Assembly: GCA_910578835.1 (NCBI GenBank)
Contig: CAJTSK010000030.1
Coordinates: 1-31,350, forward strand
DNA from: an uncultured Muribaculum sp.
GTDB lineage: Bacteria > Bacteroidota > Bacteroidia > Bacteroidales > Muribaculaceae
Direction of reading: 5' to 3'
Length of the DNA: 31,350 bases
Shown here: piece by piece, positions 14,558 to 23,031 of the stretch
How positions within the stretch are numbered: the first letter of the stretch is position 1
Layout of the letters: each line of letters begins with the position of its first letter
Made by a program: the position numbers and the translations under genes
The notes under the pieces: model-generated
What the model was told of the DNA's origin: nothing
Seen by the model: only the letters and a program-made list of their open reading frames with translations
Databases searched by the model: none

Positions 14558-15247
14558 ATGAAGAAAAAACTTGTCATCTCCACAGGCGCGGGAATGAGTG
14601 CCGAAAGCGGCATATCGACATTTCGCGACAGCGGCGGACTATGGGAACAGTATCCGGTCATGGAAGTCGCCAGTGCCGACGGCTTTGCCCGCAACCCCAA
14701 GCTTGTACATGAATTTTACAACGCCCGACGCAAAGACCTGTTGAAAGCTCAGCCCAATGCCGGACATCTCGGGCTGGTAAAGCTCGAAAAGCTCTTTGAC
14801 ACATATATCATCACCCAAAATGTCGACGACCTGCATGAGCGTGCCGGAAGCAGCAATGTGCTTCATCTCCATGGCGAGCTGATGAAAGCGCGCGCCATCG
14901 ATGACGACACCAAGGTTTACCAGTTAAAGCCGGAAGCGCTCGAAACCACTCCCGACACAATTATCGACGGTCACCGAGTAAGACCCCATATTGTATTTTT
15001 CCAGGAAGCCGTGCCCAATATCGAGCCGGCAATCGAGTTGGTCGAAGAGGCTGATATATTTGTCGTTATAGGCACTTCGCTAAATGTATATCCCGCAGCC
15101 GGATTACTCCATTATGTGCGCAAGGGAGTCCCCGTATATTACATCGACCCCAATCCGGCAAGCGTGCCAGCAGGAGTGACAGTGCTCAAAACAGGCGCCT
15201 CGGAAGGCGTGGAAAAGCTCTCGGAAATACTCAGTACATTAGCATAA
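14558..15247 (+). CDS. cobB: Sir2-family NAD-dependent protein deacylase without zinc cysteines
   Basis: A 229-residue cytoplasmic sirtuin that uses NAD+ to remove acyl groups from lysines. Motifs: GAGMSAESGISTFRD (10-24), TQNVDDLH (86-93) with catalytic His105 in LHLHGEL, RPHIVFFQEAVP, and GTSLNVYPAA. Tyr54 and Arg57 (HEFYNARR) match the Tyr-x-x-Arg pair of class III sirtuins (SIRT5, CobB), which favours succinyl or malonyl substrates. The four zinc-binding cysteines normally found after the catalytic His are absent; the whole protein has no cysteine. Structural zinc is therefore not used. It starts 12 nt after the secreted protein gene and ends 29 nt before a strong terminator. Deacylase identity is sure; substrate preference is inferred. 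Confidence 0.9.
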   Translation: MKKKLVISTGAGMSAESGISTFRDSGGLWEQYPVMEVASADGFARNPKLVHEFYNARRKDLLKAQPNAGHLGLVKLEKLFDTYIITQNVDDLHERAGSSNVLHLHGELMKARAIDDDTKVYQLKPEALETTPDTIIDGHRVRPHIVFFQEAVPNIEPAIELVEEADIFVVIGTSLNVYPAAGLLHYVRKGVPVYYIDPNPASVPAGVTVLKTGASEGVEKLSEILSTLA

Positions 15248-15276
15248 ATTTGCATTTGTAAACAAATTGCCGACCT

Positions 15277-15310
15277 AATCCCCCGGACAAAAAACAGCCC
15301 GGGGGATTTT
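15277..15310 (+). terminator. Rho-independent terminator after the sirtuin gene
   Basis: A perfect 10-bp stem, AATCCCCCGG (15277-15286) with its complement at 15299-15308, a 12-nt A-rich loop, and trailing T residues. It starts 29 nt after the cobB stop and isolates the dcw cluster from upstream transcription. Confidence 0.85.
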
Positions 15311-15442
15311 ATCGGTTAGCATATTGACGGTTATTGACAGAGTGTTGATAATTTATTGTAAAAAAATTAAAATTTGAGGATGTAAATTATTGGGATTTTT
15401 CATAACTTTACAATCTAATTTTCCCGCAATATCTCTACGAAT
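15311..15442 (+). promoter_or_regulatory. AT-rich leader upstream of the dcw cluster
   Basis: The 132 nt between the terminator and rsmH are AT-rich and should carry the dcw promoter. A partial -7 box, TAACTTTA (15403-15410), lacks a well-spaced -33 element. TGTAAA (15381-15386) and TTTACA (15407-15412) form an inverted repeat with a 20-nt spacer that could be an operator. A single TGGGA (15391-15395) is present, not the tandem TGGGN repeats bound by MraZ. Confidence 0.35.
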
Positions 15443-16354
15443 ATGTCACTGGAAGTCTATCACATACCCGCCCTGCTCAAGGAAACCATCCAAGGGCTTG
15501 ATATCAAGCCTGATGGCATCTATGTAGATGTCACTTTCGGTGGTGGAGGCCACTCGCGCGCAATCGTGGAGAAGCTTTCACCCTCGGGACATCTCTATGG
15601 CTTTGACCAAGACCAGGATGCGCGGCAAAACGCAATTGACGACCAGCGGTTTACATTTGTATATAGCAACTTCAAGTTTCTACGTAACTTCCTGCGTTAC
15701 TACGATGTAGACGGTGTCGACGGAATCCTTGCCGACCTCGGCGTATCGTTTCACCACTTTGACGACCCGGAGCGCGGGTTCTCTTTCCGTTGGGAGGGAC
15801 CCCTTGACATGCGCATGAACCGCAACGCACCGCGTTCGGCGGCGTGGTATGTCAACAACTGGACCGAAGAGCAGCTTGCCGATGCGCTGTATCTCTACGG
15901 AGAGCTGAAAAACGCACGACGTTTTGCGGCAGCGATTGTAAAAGCGCGCGACGAGGCGCCCATAGAGACCGTCGAGGCATTTCTTGCGGCAGTCAATCAT
16001 CTTATCAACCCCAAAAAGGAGAAGAAAGAGCTTGCCCAGCTCTTCCAGGCTTTGCGTATAGTCGTAAACGGGGAGATTGAAGCCCTGAGCGAATTTCTCG
16101 ACCAGTCGCTCAAAGCGCTGAAGCCGGGCGGACGCCTTGTGATAATCACCTACCACTCCCTTGAAGACAGGCTCGTGAAAAACTTCATGCGTGCCGGCAA
16201 TCTCGAAGGGAAGGTACAACAAGACTTCTATGGCAGAAAACTGTCGCCGCTGAAGCTCCTCACCTCAAAACCGCTTGTAGCCTCCGAAGAGGAAGTCGAG
16301 CGAAACCCGCGGGCGAGAAGCGCAAAGCTGAGAATAGCGGAAAAGACATCTTGA
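15443..16354 (+). CDS. rsmH: 16S rRNA (cytosine1402-N4)-methyltransferase
   Basis: RsmH (MraW) methylates N4 of C1402 in 16S rRNA, at the ribosomal P site, using S-adenosylmethionine. The 303-residue protein begins YHIPALLKETI, the usual RsmH start, and has the SAM-binding motif DVTFGGGGHSRAI (about 29-41). Later blocks are LADLGVSFHHFDDPERGFSF, the Met-rich DMRMN segment, LFQALRIVVNGE, and near the end TYHSLEDRLVKNF, followed by the NPRARSAKLR signature that closes the family. It is the first gene of the dcw cluster here; mraZ, its common upstream neighbour, is missing. The stop is 82 nt before the ftsL-like gene. Confidence 0.95.
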   Translation: MSLEVYHIPALLKETIQGLDIKPDGIYVDVTFGGGGHSRAIVEKLSPSGHLYGFDQDQDARQNAIDDQRFTFVYSNFKFLRNFLRYYDVDGVDGILADLGVSFHHFDDPERGFSFRWEGPLDMRMNRNAPRSAAWYVNNWTEEQLADALYLYGELKNARRFAAAIVKARDEAPIETVEAFLAAVNHLINPKKEKKELAQLFQALRIVVNGEIEALSEFLDQSLKALKPGGRLVIITYHSLEDRLVKNFMRAGNLEGKVQQDFYGRKLSPLKLLTSKPLVASEEEVERNPRARSAKLRIAEKTS

Positions 16355-16436
16355 CGCGACATCATCACAAAAAAGCCAACCTGCATAAACGACAATTCAT
16401 CAACTACGACAAAGCGACGACAACCCACAAAAAGCT

Positions 16437-16793
16437 ATGGCAAAACCGGCAGCAAAGAAAAAATCAGACGACAACATACTGAAGAAATTTATCTTCGGGC
16501 GCATTCTCTCGCTCGATTTCTTCAAAAAGCACTGGGTGGCGGTGTTTGTCGTGGTCGTGGCAATACTAATCTACATCACCAACCGTTACCAGTGTCTCAC
16601 CCGCATGGAGGACATAAGGAAACTTGAACAGGAGCTGGAAATCGTGGAAACCGAGCGAATAAGGGAACGCAGCACCTACATGAGCCGTATCCGCGAGTCA
16701 TCAATGCAGGAAATGGTCGACACCATGCACCTTAACCTGAAAGTACAAAAACAGCCGCCCTACAAACTGACCAAAAACGAAGCATCACAATGA
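16437..16793 (+). CDS. ftsL: FtsL-like division protein
   Basis: A 118-residue bitopic membrane protein in the ftsL position between rsmH and ftsI. A basic cytoplasmic tail (1-31) is followed by one membrane helix (about 32-49, HWVAVFVVVVAILIYITN) and a periplasmic coiled coil (about 56-85, rich in Glu, Arg and Leu). FtsL joins FtsQ and DivIC/FtsB to activate the FtsW-FtsI synthase. Sequence conservation in this family is very low, so the assignment rests on size, topology and place. The stop overlaps the ftsI start as ATGA, suggesting translational coupling. DivIC/FtsB is not in this window. Confidence 0.8.
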   Translation: MAKPAAKKKSDDNILKKFIFGRILSLDFFKKHWVAVFVVVVAILIYITNRYQCLTRMEDIRKLEQELEIVETERIRERSTYMSRIRESSMQEMVDTMHLNLKVQKQPPYKLTKNEASQ

Positions 16794-18871
16794 AAAAAGA
16801 GAATCGCACACATATCCTGTTCCGCTATCTGGTAGTAATCGGCGCCCTCATGTTGCTTGTGGGCAGGGTAATCTATTTTGCCCTTGACAACACCGTGTTG
16901 TCGGCTCCCAAATGGAACGCGAAAGCCATGATCGAGCTGTCGCGCACCGACACCATACGCCCTGAACGCGGCGACATACTCGCCAACAACGGTCAGATTC
17001 TCGCAACAAACCTCTGCTTCTACACCATACGCATCGACTTCCGCAGCGAGCGATTCCTCGAAGGAAGATATCTGCTTGCTCTCGATTCCCTTGCCGACTC
17101 TCTCGCGCTGCACTTTCCGGTACGCACCCGCGAGGAATGGCTGAAGCGCCTGAAAAAGCCGATGGACATACCCGACAAAAACAAGCGTCCCCGCGCCTAC
17201 AAGATACTTTCCAACATCTCTTACTCACAATATCAGCTGCTCCGCACATTTCCGTTTTTCTGCATCAAAAACCCCAATAAAAACGGACTCACACGAGAGC
17301 GCAACAACCGTCGTGTCAATCCCTACGGCGCAATGGCACGCCGAAGCATCGGCGGTGTCGGCATAGACTCCGTGACCGGACAGACCCACGGCATCTCGGG
17401 TCTTGAACGCGCACTCGACACCCTCCTGTACGGCAAACCCGGCGTAGCAAAAAAAGTGCCACTGACCAAAGACATCGTAAACTGGACCGATATCCCGCCC
17501 ACTCCCGGCTACGACATACGCACAACCATTGACATCAACATGCAGGATATCGTGGAAAATGAGCTTAACAACATACTCACCACCTGCAACGCCGACTGGG
17601 GCGTGGCTGTGTTGATGGAAGTAAAGACCGGAAACATACGCGCCATCTCCAATCTTGAAAAAAGCCCCTATTCCGACGAGTATATCGAGGGCATGAACCG
17701 CGCAGTACTCGGCTACGAGCCCGGCTCGGTAGTGAAAACCCTGTCCATGATGATAGCCCTTGAGGACGACATAGTGAAAAATGTCGATGACGTGATTGAG
17801 ACCGGTCACTCATTTGCCTACGCGGGCGGCAAGCCGATTACCGACTCCCACGGCGCCCCCTCCATGAAAATAAGCGAGGTCATCGAGCGCTCATCCAACA
17901 TAGGCATGGCAAAAATCATCACCTCCCGCTACGGAGAGAAGCCGGGTGCATTTTATTCACGCCTGAAGGAACTCGGTTTTCTCGACCCCATGCATACCGG
18001 TATAGCCGGCGAGCGTCCGCCACGCATCGACTCCGTGGCGAGCAACCGTGGAGGACGAATCGCCCTGTCACGTATGTGTTACGGCTACACCACAGAGATA
18101 CCGCCGCTATATACCCTCTCTATCTACAATGCCATCGCCAACGACGGCATATATGTCAAGCCACGACTCGTAGAGGAGATGACAGGCGAAAATATCGACT
18201 CCATACTCCCCATCTCATACATGGGCAACGGCAGGGCATGCTCATCGAAAAATGCCGCCTTGATGCGCGAAATGCTGACCAATGTAGTGTGGGGTGAACA
18301 TGGCACCGGTAAACTCCTCCGCAACGACCGCGTGAGAATCGCGGGAAAGACAGGCACATGCTACATCATCGAGAATGGCGGCTACAACACAAGCAAGAAA
18401 CGCCTTGCTTTCTGTGGATTTTTCCCCGCCGAAAATCCGCTCTACTCCTGCATTGTGCTTACATGCTACCCGAAGCAAAACATGTTTGGCGCGGCATGCA
18501 CCTCGGGCACCGTGCTTAAAAACATAGCCTTGAAAATGTATTCGCGCGGCATGCTCGAAAATAGCTCCGACTACCGCGAAGGCACCCCCAAGGACACGCG
18601 CCCCACGCTATACGCCACGGCAAACCGCAACCGCTTCGACCATCTGCGCAGCCGCCTCGAAATGGGTCCGATGCGCTACTACGAGCCACGCAAATCCACT
18701 TCGGGCATGCCGAGCGTGGTAGGCTACAACCTGCGCGACGCCATCCACCTTCTCGAAAAGGCGGGAGTCGATGTAGTGATTCACGGCACAGGATATGTCG
18801 TAGCCCAGTCACTCCCCGCAGGGTCGAGGATAGCCCCGGGTCAGCGGGTAACACTCACCCTCGCACAATAA
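16790..18871 (+). CDS. ftsI: Septal peptidoglycan transpeptidase with PASTA domain
   Basis: A 693-residue class B penicillin-binding protein that cross-links septal peptidoglycan with FtsW. A single membrane helix (about 13-33) is followed by the dimerisation region beginning RPERGDILANNGQILATN. The transpeptidase motifs are Ser313-x-x-Lys316 (PGSVVKT), Ser368-Ser369-Asn370, and Lys520-Thr521-Gly522 (AGKTGT). Residues about 639-693 form one PASTA domain, opening MPSVVGYNLRDAIHLLEKAG, as is usual for FtsI in Bacteroidota. The ATG overlaps the ftsL-like stop. A 39-nt gap follows before murE. Identity is firm; beta-lactam sensitivity cannot be predicted. Confidence 0.95.
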   Translation: MKKENRTHILFRYLVVIGALMLLVGRVIYFALDNTVLSAPKWNAKAMIELSRTDTIRPERGDILANNGQILATNLCFYTIRIDFRSERFLEGRYLLALDSLADSLALHFPVRTREEWLKRLKKPMDIPDKNKRPRAYKILSNISYSQYQLLRTFPFFCIKNPNKNGLTRERNNRRVNPYGAMARRSIGGVGIDSVTGQTHGISGLERALDTLLYGKPGVAKKVPLTKDIVNWTDIPPTPGYDIRTTIDINMQDIVENELNNILTTCNADWGVAVLMEVKTGNIRAISNLEKSPYSDEYIEGMNRAVLGYEPGSVVKTLSMMIALEDDIVKNVDDVIETGHSFAYAGGKPITDSHGAPSMKISEVIERSSNIGMAKIITSRYGEKPGAFYSRLKELGFLDPMHTGIAGERPPRIDSVASNRGGRIALSRMCYGYTTEIPPLYTLSIYNAIANDGIYVKPRLVEEMTGENIDSILPISYMGNGRACSSKNAALMREMLTNVVWGEHGTGKLLRNDRVRIAGKTGTCYIIENGGYNTSKKRLAFCGFFPAENPLYSCIVLTCYPKQNMFGAACTSGTVLKNIALKMYSRGMLENSSDYREGTPKDTRPTLYATANRNRFDHLRSRLEMGPMRYYEPRKSTSGMPSVVGYNLRDAIHLLEKAGVDVVIHGTGYVVAQSLPAGSRIAPGQRVTLTLAQ

Positions 18872-18910
18872 CACAAACATTAACTCACAACAACATAAAA
18901 TCACTCCCAT

Positions 18911-20371
18911 ATGAAATCCCTCTCAACACTCCTCTCCTCGATACTGGTGGAAGAAATAATCGGTTCCGATGACAAGGTAATCACCGATGTAGTCAGCGAC
19001 TCGCGCAAAGTCACCACAGGTTCCCTGTTTGTTGCCGTGCGCGGAACCAATGTCGACGGACACTCTTTCATCCCACTGCTTCAATACAGCGGTGTAGCAG
19101 CAATCGTTTGTGAGGAATTTCCCGAATTTCTCGAAACGTCAATCACATATATCAAGGTAAGCAACTCGGCTATCGCCCTCGGATACCTCGCTTCGGAATG
19201 GTGGGACAACCCCTCCCGCAAGCTGAAGCTCGTAGGCGTTACCGGAACCAACGGCAAGACCACCACAGCCACCCTCATCTACGAGATGGCGCGCCTTATG
19301 GGCTACAAGGCGGGATTGCTGTCGACTGTGTGCAACTATATCGAGACCGAGGCGGTGCCTACCAGCCAGACCACTCCCGACCCTCTCACAATCAACTCGC
19401 TCCTCCACCGCATGGTAGAGGCGGGATGTTCCTACGCGTCGATGGAGGTAAGCTCTCATGCAGCCCATCAGCACCGCATAGCCGGACTTCACTTCGCCGG
19501 CGGTATCTTCTCCAATCTCACCCGCGACCACCTCGACTATCACAAGACCGTCGAAGCATATCTCGCCGCCAAAAAGTCATTTTTTGACGGACTGCCCGCA
19601 AGCGCGTTCGCGCTCACCAATCTCGACGACAAGGTAGGAGAGGTGATGCTGCAGAACACCGACGCCAAGAAATACACCTACTCCCTGCGCACACGTGCCG
19701 ACTTTACGGGACGCATCATCGAGAGCCGTCTTGACGGCACCACCATGAGCTTCAACGGCAGAGAAGTGGAAGTGTTGTTTACCGGAAAATTCAACGCCTA
19801 CAACCTTACCGCCGTCTATGGAGTATCCGAGCTGCTCGGCTGGGACACAGAAGAGATACTTGTCAACATGAGCCGCCTTGTGCCCGTGGCAGGTCGTTTC
19901 CAGGCATTCCACTCGCCCAAGGGCTACACGGCGATTGTCGATTATGCCCACACACCTGATGCAGTGGTCAACGTGCTCCAGGCGATACGCGAGGTGATAG
20001 GCAACCGCGGGTCAATCATCACCGTGGTAGGTGCGGGCGGTAACCGCGACAAAGGCAAACGCCCGATTATGGCGAAAGAAGCGTCGTTACGCAGCGACCG
20101 CCTAATCCTCACCTCCGACAATCCACGCGACGAAGACCCGCAGGAGATACTTCACGACATGGAAGCCGGTCTTGAAATCGAGGGTAAGAAAAAGACCCTC
20201 AGCATAGTCGACCGCCGCGAGGCAATACGCACAGCGGCAGCACTCGCATCTCCGGGCGATGTAATCCTGATTGCCGGAAAGGGACATGAGGATTATCAGG
20301 AAATAAAGGGTGTTAAACATCACTTTGACGACCGCGAAGTGGTCAAGGAAATATTTGTCACCGAAGCATAA
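18911..20371 (+). CDS. murE: UDP-MurNAc-L-Ala-D-Glu:meso-DAP ligase
   Basis: Cytoplasmic ATP-dependent ligase adding the third residue of the peptidoglycan stem. The 486-residue protein shows the three Mur domains: N-terminal UDP-binding (with SDSRKVTTGSLF, about 29-40), the central ATPase with GVTGTNGKTT (109-118), a lysine at about 221-222 corresponding to the carbamylated Lys, and the C-terminal domain beginning near VAGRFQ. The substrate motif DNPR (403-406) marks meso-diaminopimelate specificity rather than lysine. The ATG follows a 39-nt gap after ftsI and the stop is 12 nt before mraY. Confidence 0.95.
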   Translation: MKSLSTLLSSILVEEIIGSDDKVITDVVSDSRKVTTGSLFVAVRGTNVDGHSFIPLLQYSGVAAIVCEEFPEFLETSITYIKVSNSAIALGYLASEWWDNPSRKLKLVGVTGTNGKTTTATLIYEMARLMGYKAGLLSTVCNYIETEAVPTSQTTPDPLTINSLLHRMVEAGCSYASMEVSSHAAHQHRIAGLHFAGGIFSNLTRDHLDYHKTVEAYLAAKKSFFDGLPASAFALTNLDDKVGEVMLQNTDAKKYTYSLRTRADFTGRIIESRLDGTTMSFNGREVEVLFTGKFNAYNLTAVYGVSELLGWDTEEILVNMSRLVPVAGRFQAFHSPKGYTAIVDYAHTPDAVVNVLQAIREVIGNRGSIITVVGAGGNRDKGKRPIMAKEASLRSDRLILTSDNPRDEDPQEILHDMEAGLEIEGKKKTLSIVDRREAIRTAAALASPGDVILIAGKGHEDYQEIKGVKHHFDDREVVKEIFVTEA

Positions 20372-20383
20372 CCAGATTCTGAC

Positions 20384-21643
20384 ATGTTATATTATCTATT
20401 TAATTATCTCGGACAACTCGGATTTCCCGGCGCGCGACTGATGGACTACATCACGTTTCGCTCAGGGGCGGCGCTTGTGTTGTCGCTCTTTATCGCCATC
20501 GTATTCGGCAGGCGCATCATTGACCGCCTGCAACTCATGCAGGTAGGAGAGATTATACGCGATCTCGGACTCGAAGGACAGATGAAAAAGACCGGCACCC
20601 CCACGATGGGTGGCGTGATAATCATCATTTCGATTCTCATCCCGTGTCTGCTCGTGGGCAATCTGAGCAACGTCTACATGCTGCTGATGATAGTCGCCAC
20701 GATATGGCTCGGCACGCTCGGCTTTCTCGACGACTATATCAAGGTGGCGCGACGCGACAAAGATGGATTGAAAGGCAAGTTCAAGATTGTAGGTCAGGTA
20801 GGCCTCGGTCTTATCGTAGGTCTCACAATGGTCTTCAGCCCATCAATCTCCATAAGGGAAAATGTCGAGACTGAGAATGTCGAAAATCACGAGATTGTGG
20901 TCGAGTACAAGGCTGAAAACATAAAATCGCCCCAGACCACCATACCTTTCGTAAAAAACAACAACTTCAACTACGCCTATTTCACACAGTGGATGGGAAA
21001 ATATGCGGCGACCGGAGGGTGGATACTATTTGTGCTGGTGACAATATTTGTCGTGACCGCCACTTCCAACGGTGCAAATCTTACCGACGGGCTTGACGGT
21101 CTCGCCACAGGCACATCGGCGATAATAGGCACCGCACTCGCCATCATGGCATATCTCGGTGCCAATATCATCTACTCCTCCTACCTCAACATCATGTATA
21201 TCCCGGGGTCGGAAGAGCTGGTGGTGTACATGGCGGCGTTTATCGGCGCCCTGATAGGCTTCTTGTGGTATAACGCCTATCCGGCACAGGTATTCATGGG
21301 CGATACCGGCAGTCTCACACTGGGCGGTATCATAGCCGTGTTTGCAATCCTCATCCGCAAGGAGCTGCTTCTCCCGATACTTTGCGCGATATTCTTCATC
21401 GAAGACCTTTCGGTGATAATACAGGTAGCCTACTTCAAGTACACCAAGCGCAAGACCGGAGAAGGAAAGCGTGTGTTCAAGATGACACCGCTCCACCACC
21501 ATTACCAGAAGCAGGGAGGCACCATACAGGCACTTATCCAGCGCCCCTTCACGGCAATCCCCGAATCAAAGATTGTCACCCGCTTCTGGATTATAGGCAT
21601 ATTTCTCGCAGTAATAACTTTTGTCACTCTAAAAATAAGATAA
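20384..21643 (+). CDS. mraY: Phospho-MurNAc-pentapeptide translocase
   Basis: Inner-membrane enzyme that joins phospho-MurNAc-pentapeptide to undecaprenyl phosphate, giving lipid I. The 419-residue protein is longer than the usual 320-360. Signature residues are Asp116-Asp117 in FLDDYIK, ANLTDGLDGLA (231-241), FMGDTGSL (304-311) and the PLHHHY loop (369-374). About ten hydrophobic helices are visible. A polar insert at about 155-200 (rich in Glu, Asn and Lys) lies between helices and accounts for the extra length; Bacteroidota MraY proteins share such an insert. The stop shares one base with the murD start (TAATG), implying coupled translation. Confidence 0.95.
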   Translation: MLYYLFNYLGQLGFPGARLMDYITFRSGAALVLSLFIAIVFGRRIIDRLQLMQVGEIIRDLGLEGQMKKTGTPTMGGVIIIISILIPCLLVGNLSNVYMLLMIVATIWLGTLGFLDDYIKVARRDKDGLKGKFKIVGQVGLGLIVGLTMVFSPSISIRENVETENVENHEIVVEYKAENIKSPQTTIPFVKNNNFNYAYFTQWMGKYAATGGWILFVLVTIFVVTATSNGANLTDGLDGLATGTSAIIGTALAIMAYLGANIIYSSYLNIMYIPGSEELVVYMAAFIGALIGFLWYNAYPAQVFMGDTGSLTLGGIIAVFAILIRKELLLPILCAIFFIEDLSVIIQVAYFKYTKRKTGEGKRVFKMTPLHHHYQKQGGTIQALIQRPFTAIPESKIVTRFWIIGIFLAVITFVTLKIR

Positions 21644-22998
21644 TGACTCAAAATCGCATAGTAATATTAGGCGGCGGTGAAAGCGGTGTAGGAGCCGCAA
21701 TACTCGCCAAGGACAAGGGATTTGACGTGTTTTTGTCAGACTCCGGCTCTATTCGCGCCCACTACAAGGAGCAGCTCGACACAGAAGGAATACCTTATGA
21801 GGAGGGCGGACACACTGAAACCCTTATCCTTAATGCCTCGGAAGTAGTGAAAAGCCCCGGAATTCCGCCTACAGCCCCGCTTATGCAGAAAATCACCGCA
21901 CTCGGCATTCCGGTAATCTCGGAAATCGAATTTGCGGGCAGGTTTACCGATGCGAAGATGGTGTGTATAACCGGTAGCAACGGAAAGACCACCACCACAC
22001 TTCTCACCTATCACATACTCAAGAATGCGGGTATCAACGTAGGTCTTGCCGGAAATGTGGGCAAGAGCCTTGCCCTTCAGGTGGCTCGTGCCCCCCACGA
22101 GGTGTATGTAATCGAGCTGAGCAGCTTCCAGCTTGAAAACATGTATGACTTCAAGGCAAACATAGCCGTGATGCTCAACATCACCCCCGACCACATGGAC
22201 CGCTATGATTACAAGATGCAGAATTACATCAACGCCAAGTTCCGCATCATACGTAACCAAACCCCCGAAGATGCGTTCATATTCTGGCAGGATGACCCTG
22301 TTATAACCGCGCAGCTGAAAAGCATAAAGACTGAGGCAAAGCTCTATCCGTTTAGCGAACATTTCGAGCAAAACGCCGACGCTTATGTCGATGAAAACGG
22401 CGAGCTGGTGCTCAACACCACCCACACCTCGCTCACCATGCCGCGCAAAGAGCTGTCGCTCCACGGGCTTCACAACCTCTACAACTCTATGGCGGCAGGA
22501 TTGTCGGCATGTCTGCTTGACATCAAGAAAGATGTGATACGCCGTGCGCTCGAAGACTTTGACGGAGTGGAACACCGCCTCGAATATGTGGCAACGATAG
22601 ATGGCGTGCGATATATCAACGACTCGAAGGCTACCAATGTGAACTCTTGCTGGTATGCTCTCGAAAGCATGCCTGAGTCACGCAACACGATACTCATACT
22701 CGGAGGCAAGGACAAGGGCAACGACTATACTGAAATCGAACATCTTGTCGACAAGAAAGTAAAAGCAATCGTGTGCATGGGAAAAGACAACAAGAAACTC
22801 CTCGACTTCTTCTCAGGAAAAGTGCCCGCAATCCACGACACCCACTCCATAGATGAAGCCGTGGCGACATGCGCGTCAATTGCCGCCGACGGTGACACTG
22901 TGCTGCTCTCGCCATGCTGTGCGAGCTTCGACCTGTTCAAGAGCTACGAAGACAGGGGCGAGCAGTTCAAGGCTACCGTAAAAAAACTCGAAAAGTAG
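21643..22998 (+). CDS. murD: UDP-MurNAc-L-Ala:D-Glu ligase
   Basis: Adds D-glutamate to UDP-MurNAc-L-alanine in the cytoplasm. I place the start at the ATG at 21643, overlapping the mraY stop by one base. The frame stays open upstream to 21382 inside mraY, but the product from 21643 begins MTQNRIVILGGGESGVGAA, the usual N-terminal Rossmann start. At 451 residues it fits the family. The ATP-binding motif is ITGSNGKTTTT (109-119), followed by ELSSFQLE and the NITPDHMDRY block, and the C-terminal domain has YINDSKATN and GGKDKGNDY. A 33-nt gap follows before ftsW. Confidence 0.95.
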   Translation: MTQNRIVILGGGESGVGAAILAKDKGFDVFLSDSGSIRAHYKEQLDTEGIPYEEGGHTETLILNASEVVKSPGIPPTAPLMQKITALGIPVISEIEFAGRFTDAKMVCITGSNGKTTTTLLTYHILKNAGINVGLAGNVGKSLALQVARAPHEVYVIELSSFQLENMYDFKANIAVMLNITPDHMDRYDYKMQNYINAKFRIIRNQTPEDAFIFWQDDPVITAQLKSIKTEAKLYPFSEHFEQNADAYVDENGELVLNTTHTSLTMPRKELSLHGLHNLYNSMAAGLSACLLDIKKDVIRRALEDFDGVEHRLEYVATIDGVRYINDSKATNVNSCWYALESMPESRNTILILGGKDKGNDYTEIEHLVDKKVKAIVCMGKDNKKLLDFFSGKVPAIHDTHSIDEAVATCASIAADGDTVLLSPCCASFDLFKSYEDRGEQFKATVKKLEK

Positions 22999-23031
22999 TC
23001 AACATACACATTAGAAGAATATTACGACTAA

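Noticed and set aside
15391..15395. TGGGA as an MraZ-binding box
   Set aside because: MraZ boxes are tandem TGGGN repeats at about 10-bp spacing; only a single copy is present here.
21382..21642. An upstream extension of the murD frame inside mraY
   Set aside because: The product from 21643 begins with the normal MurD start, and the 87 extra residues lie in another frame of mraY, with a composition unlike a real protein.
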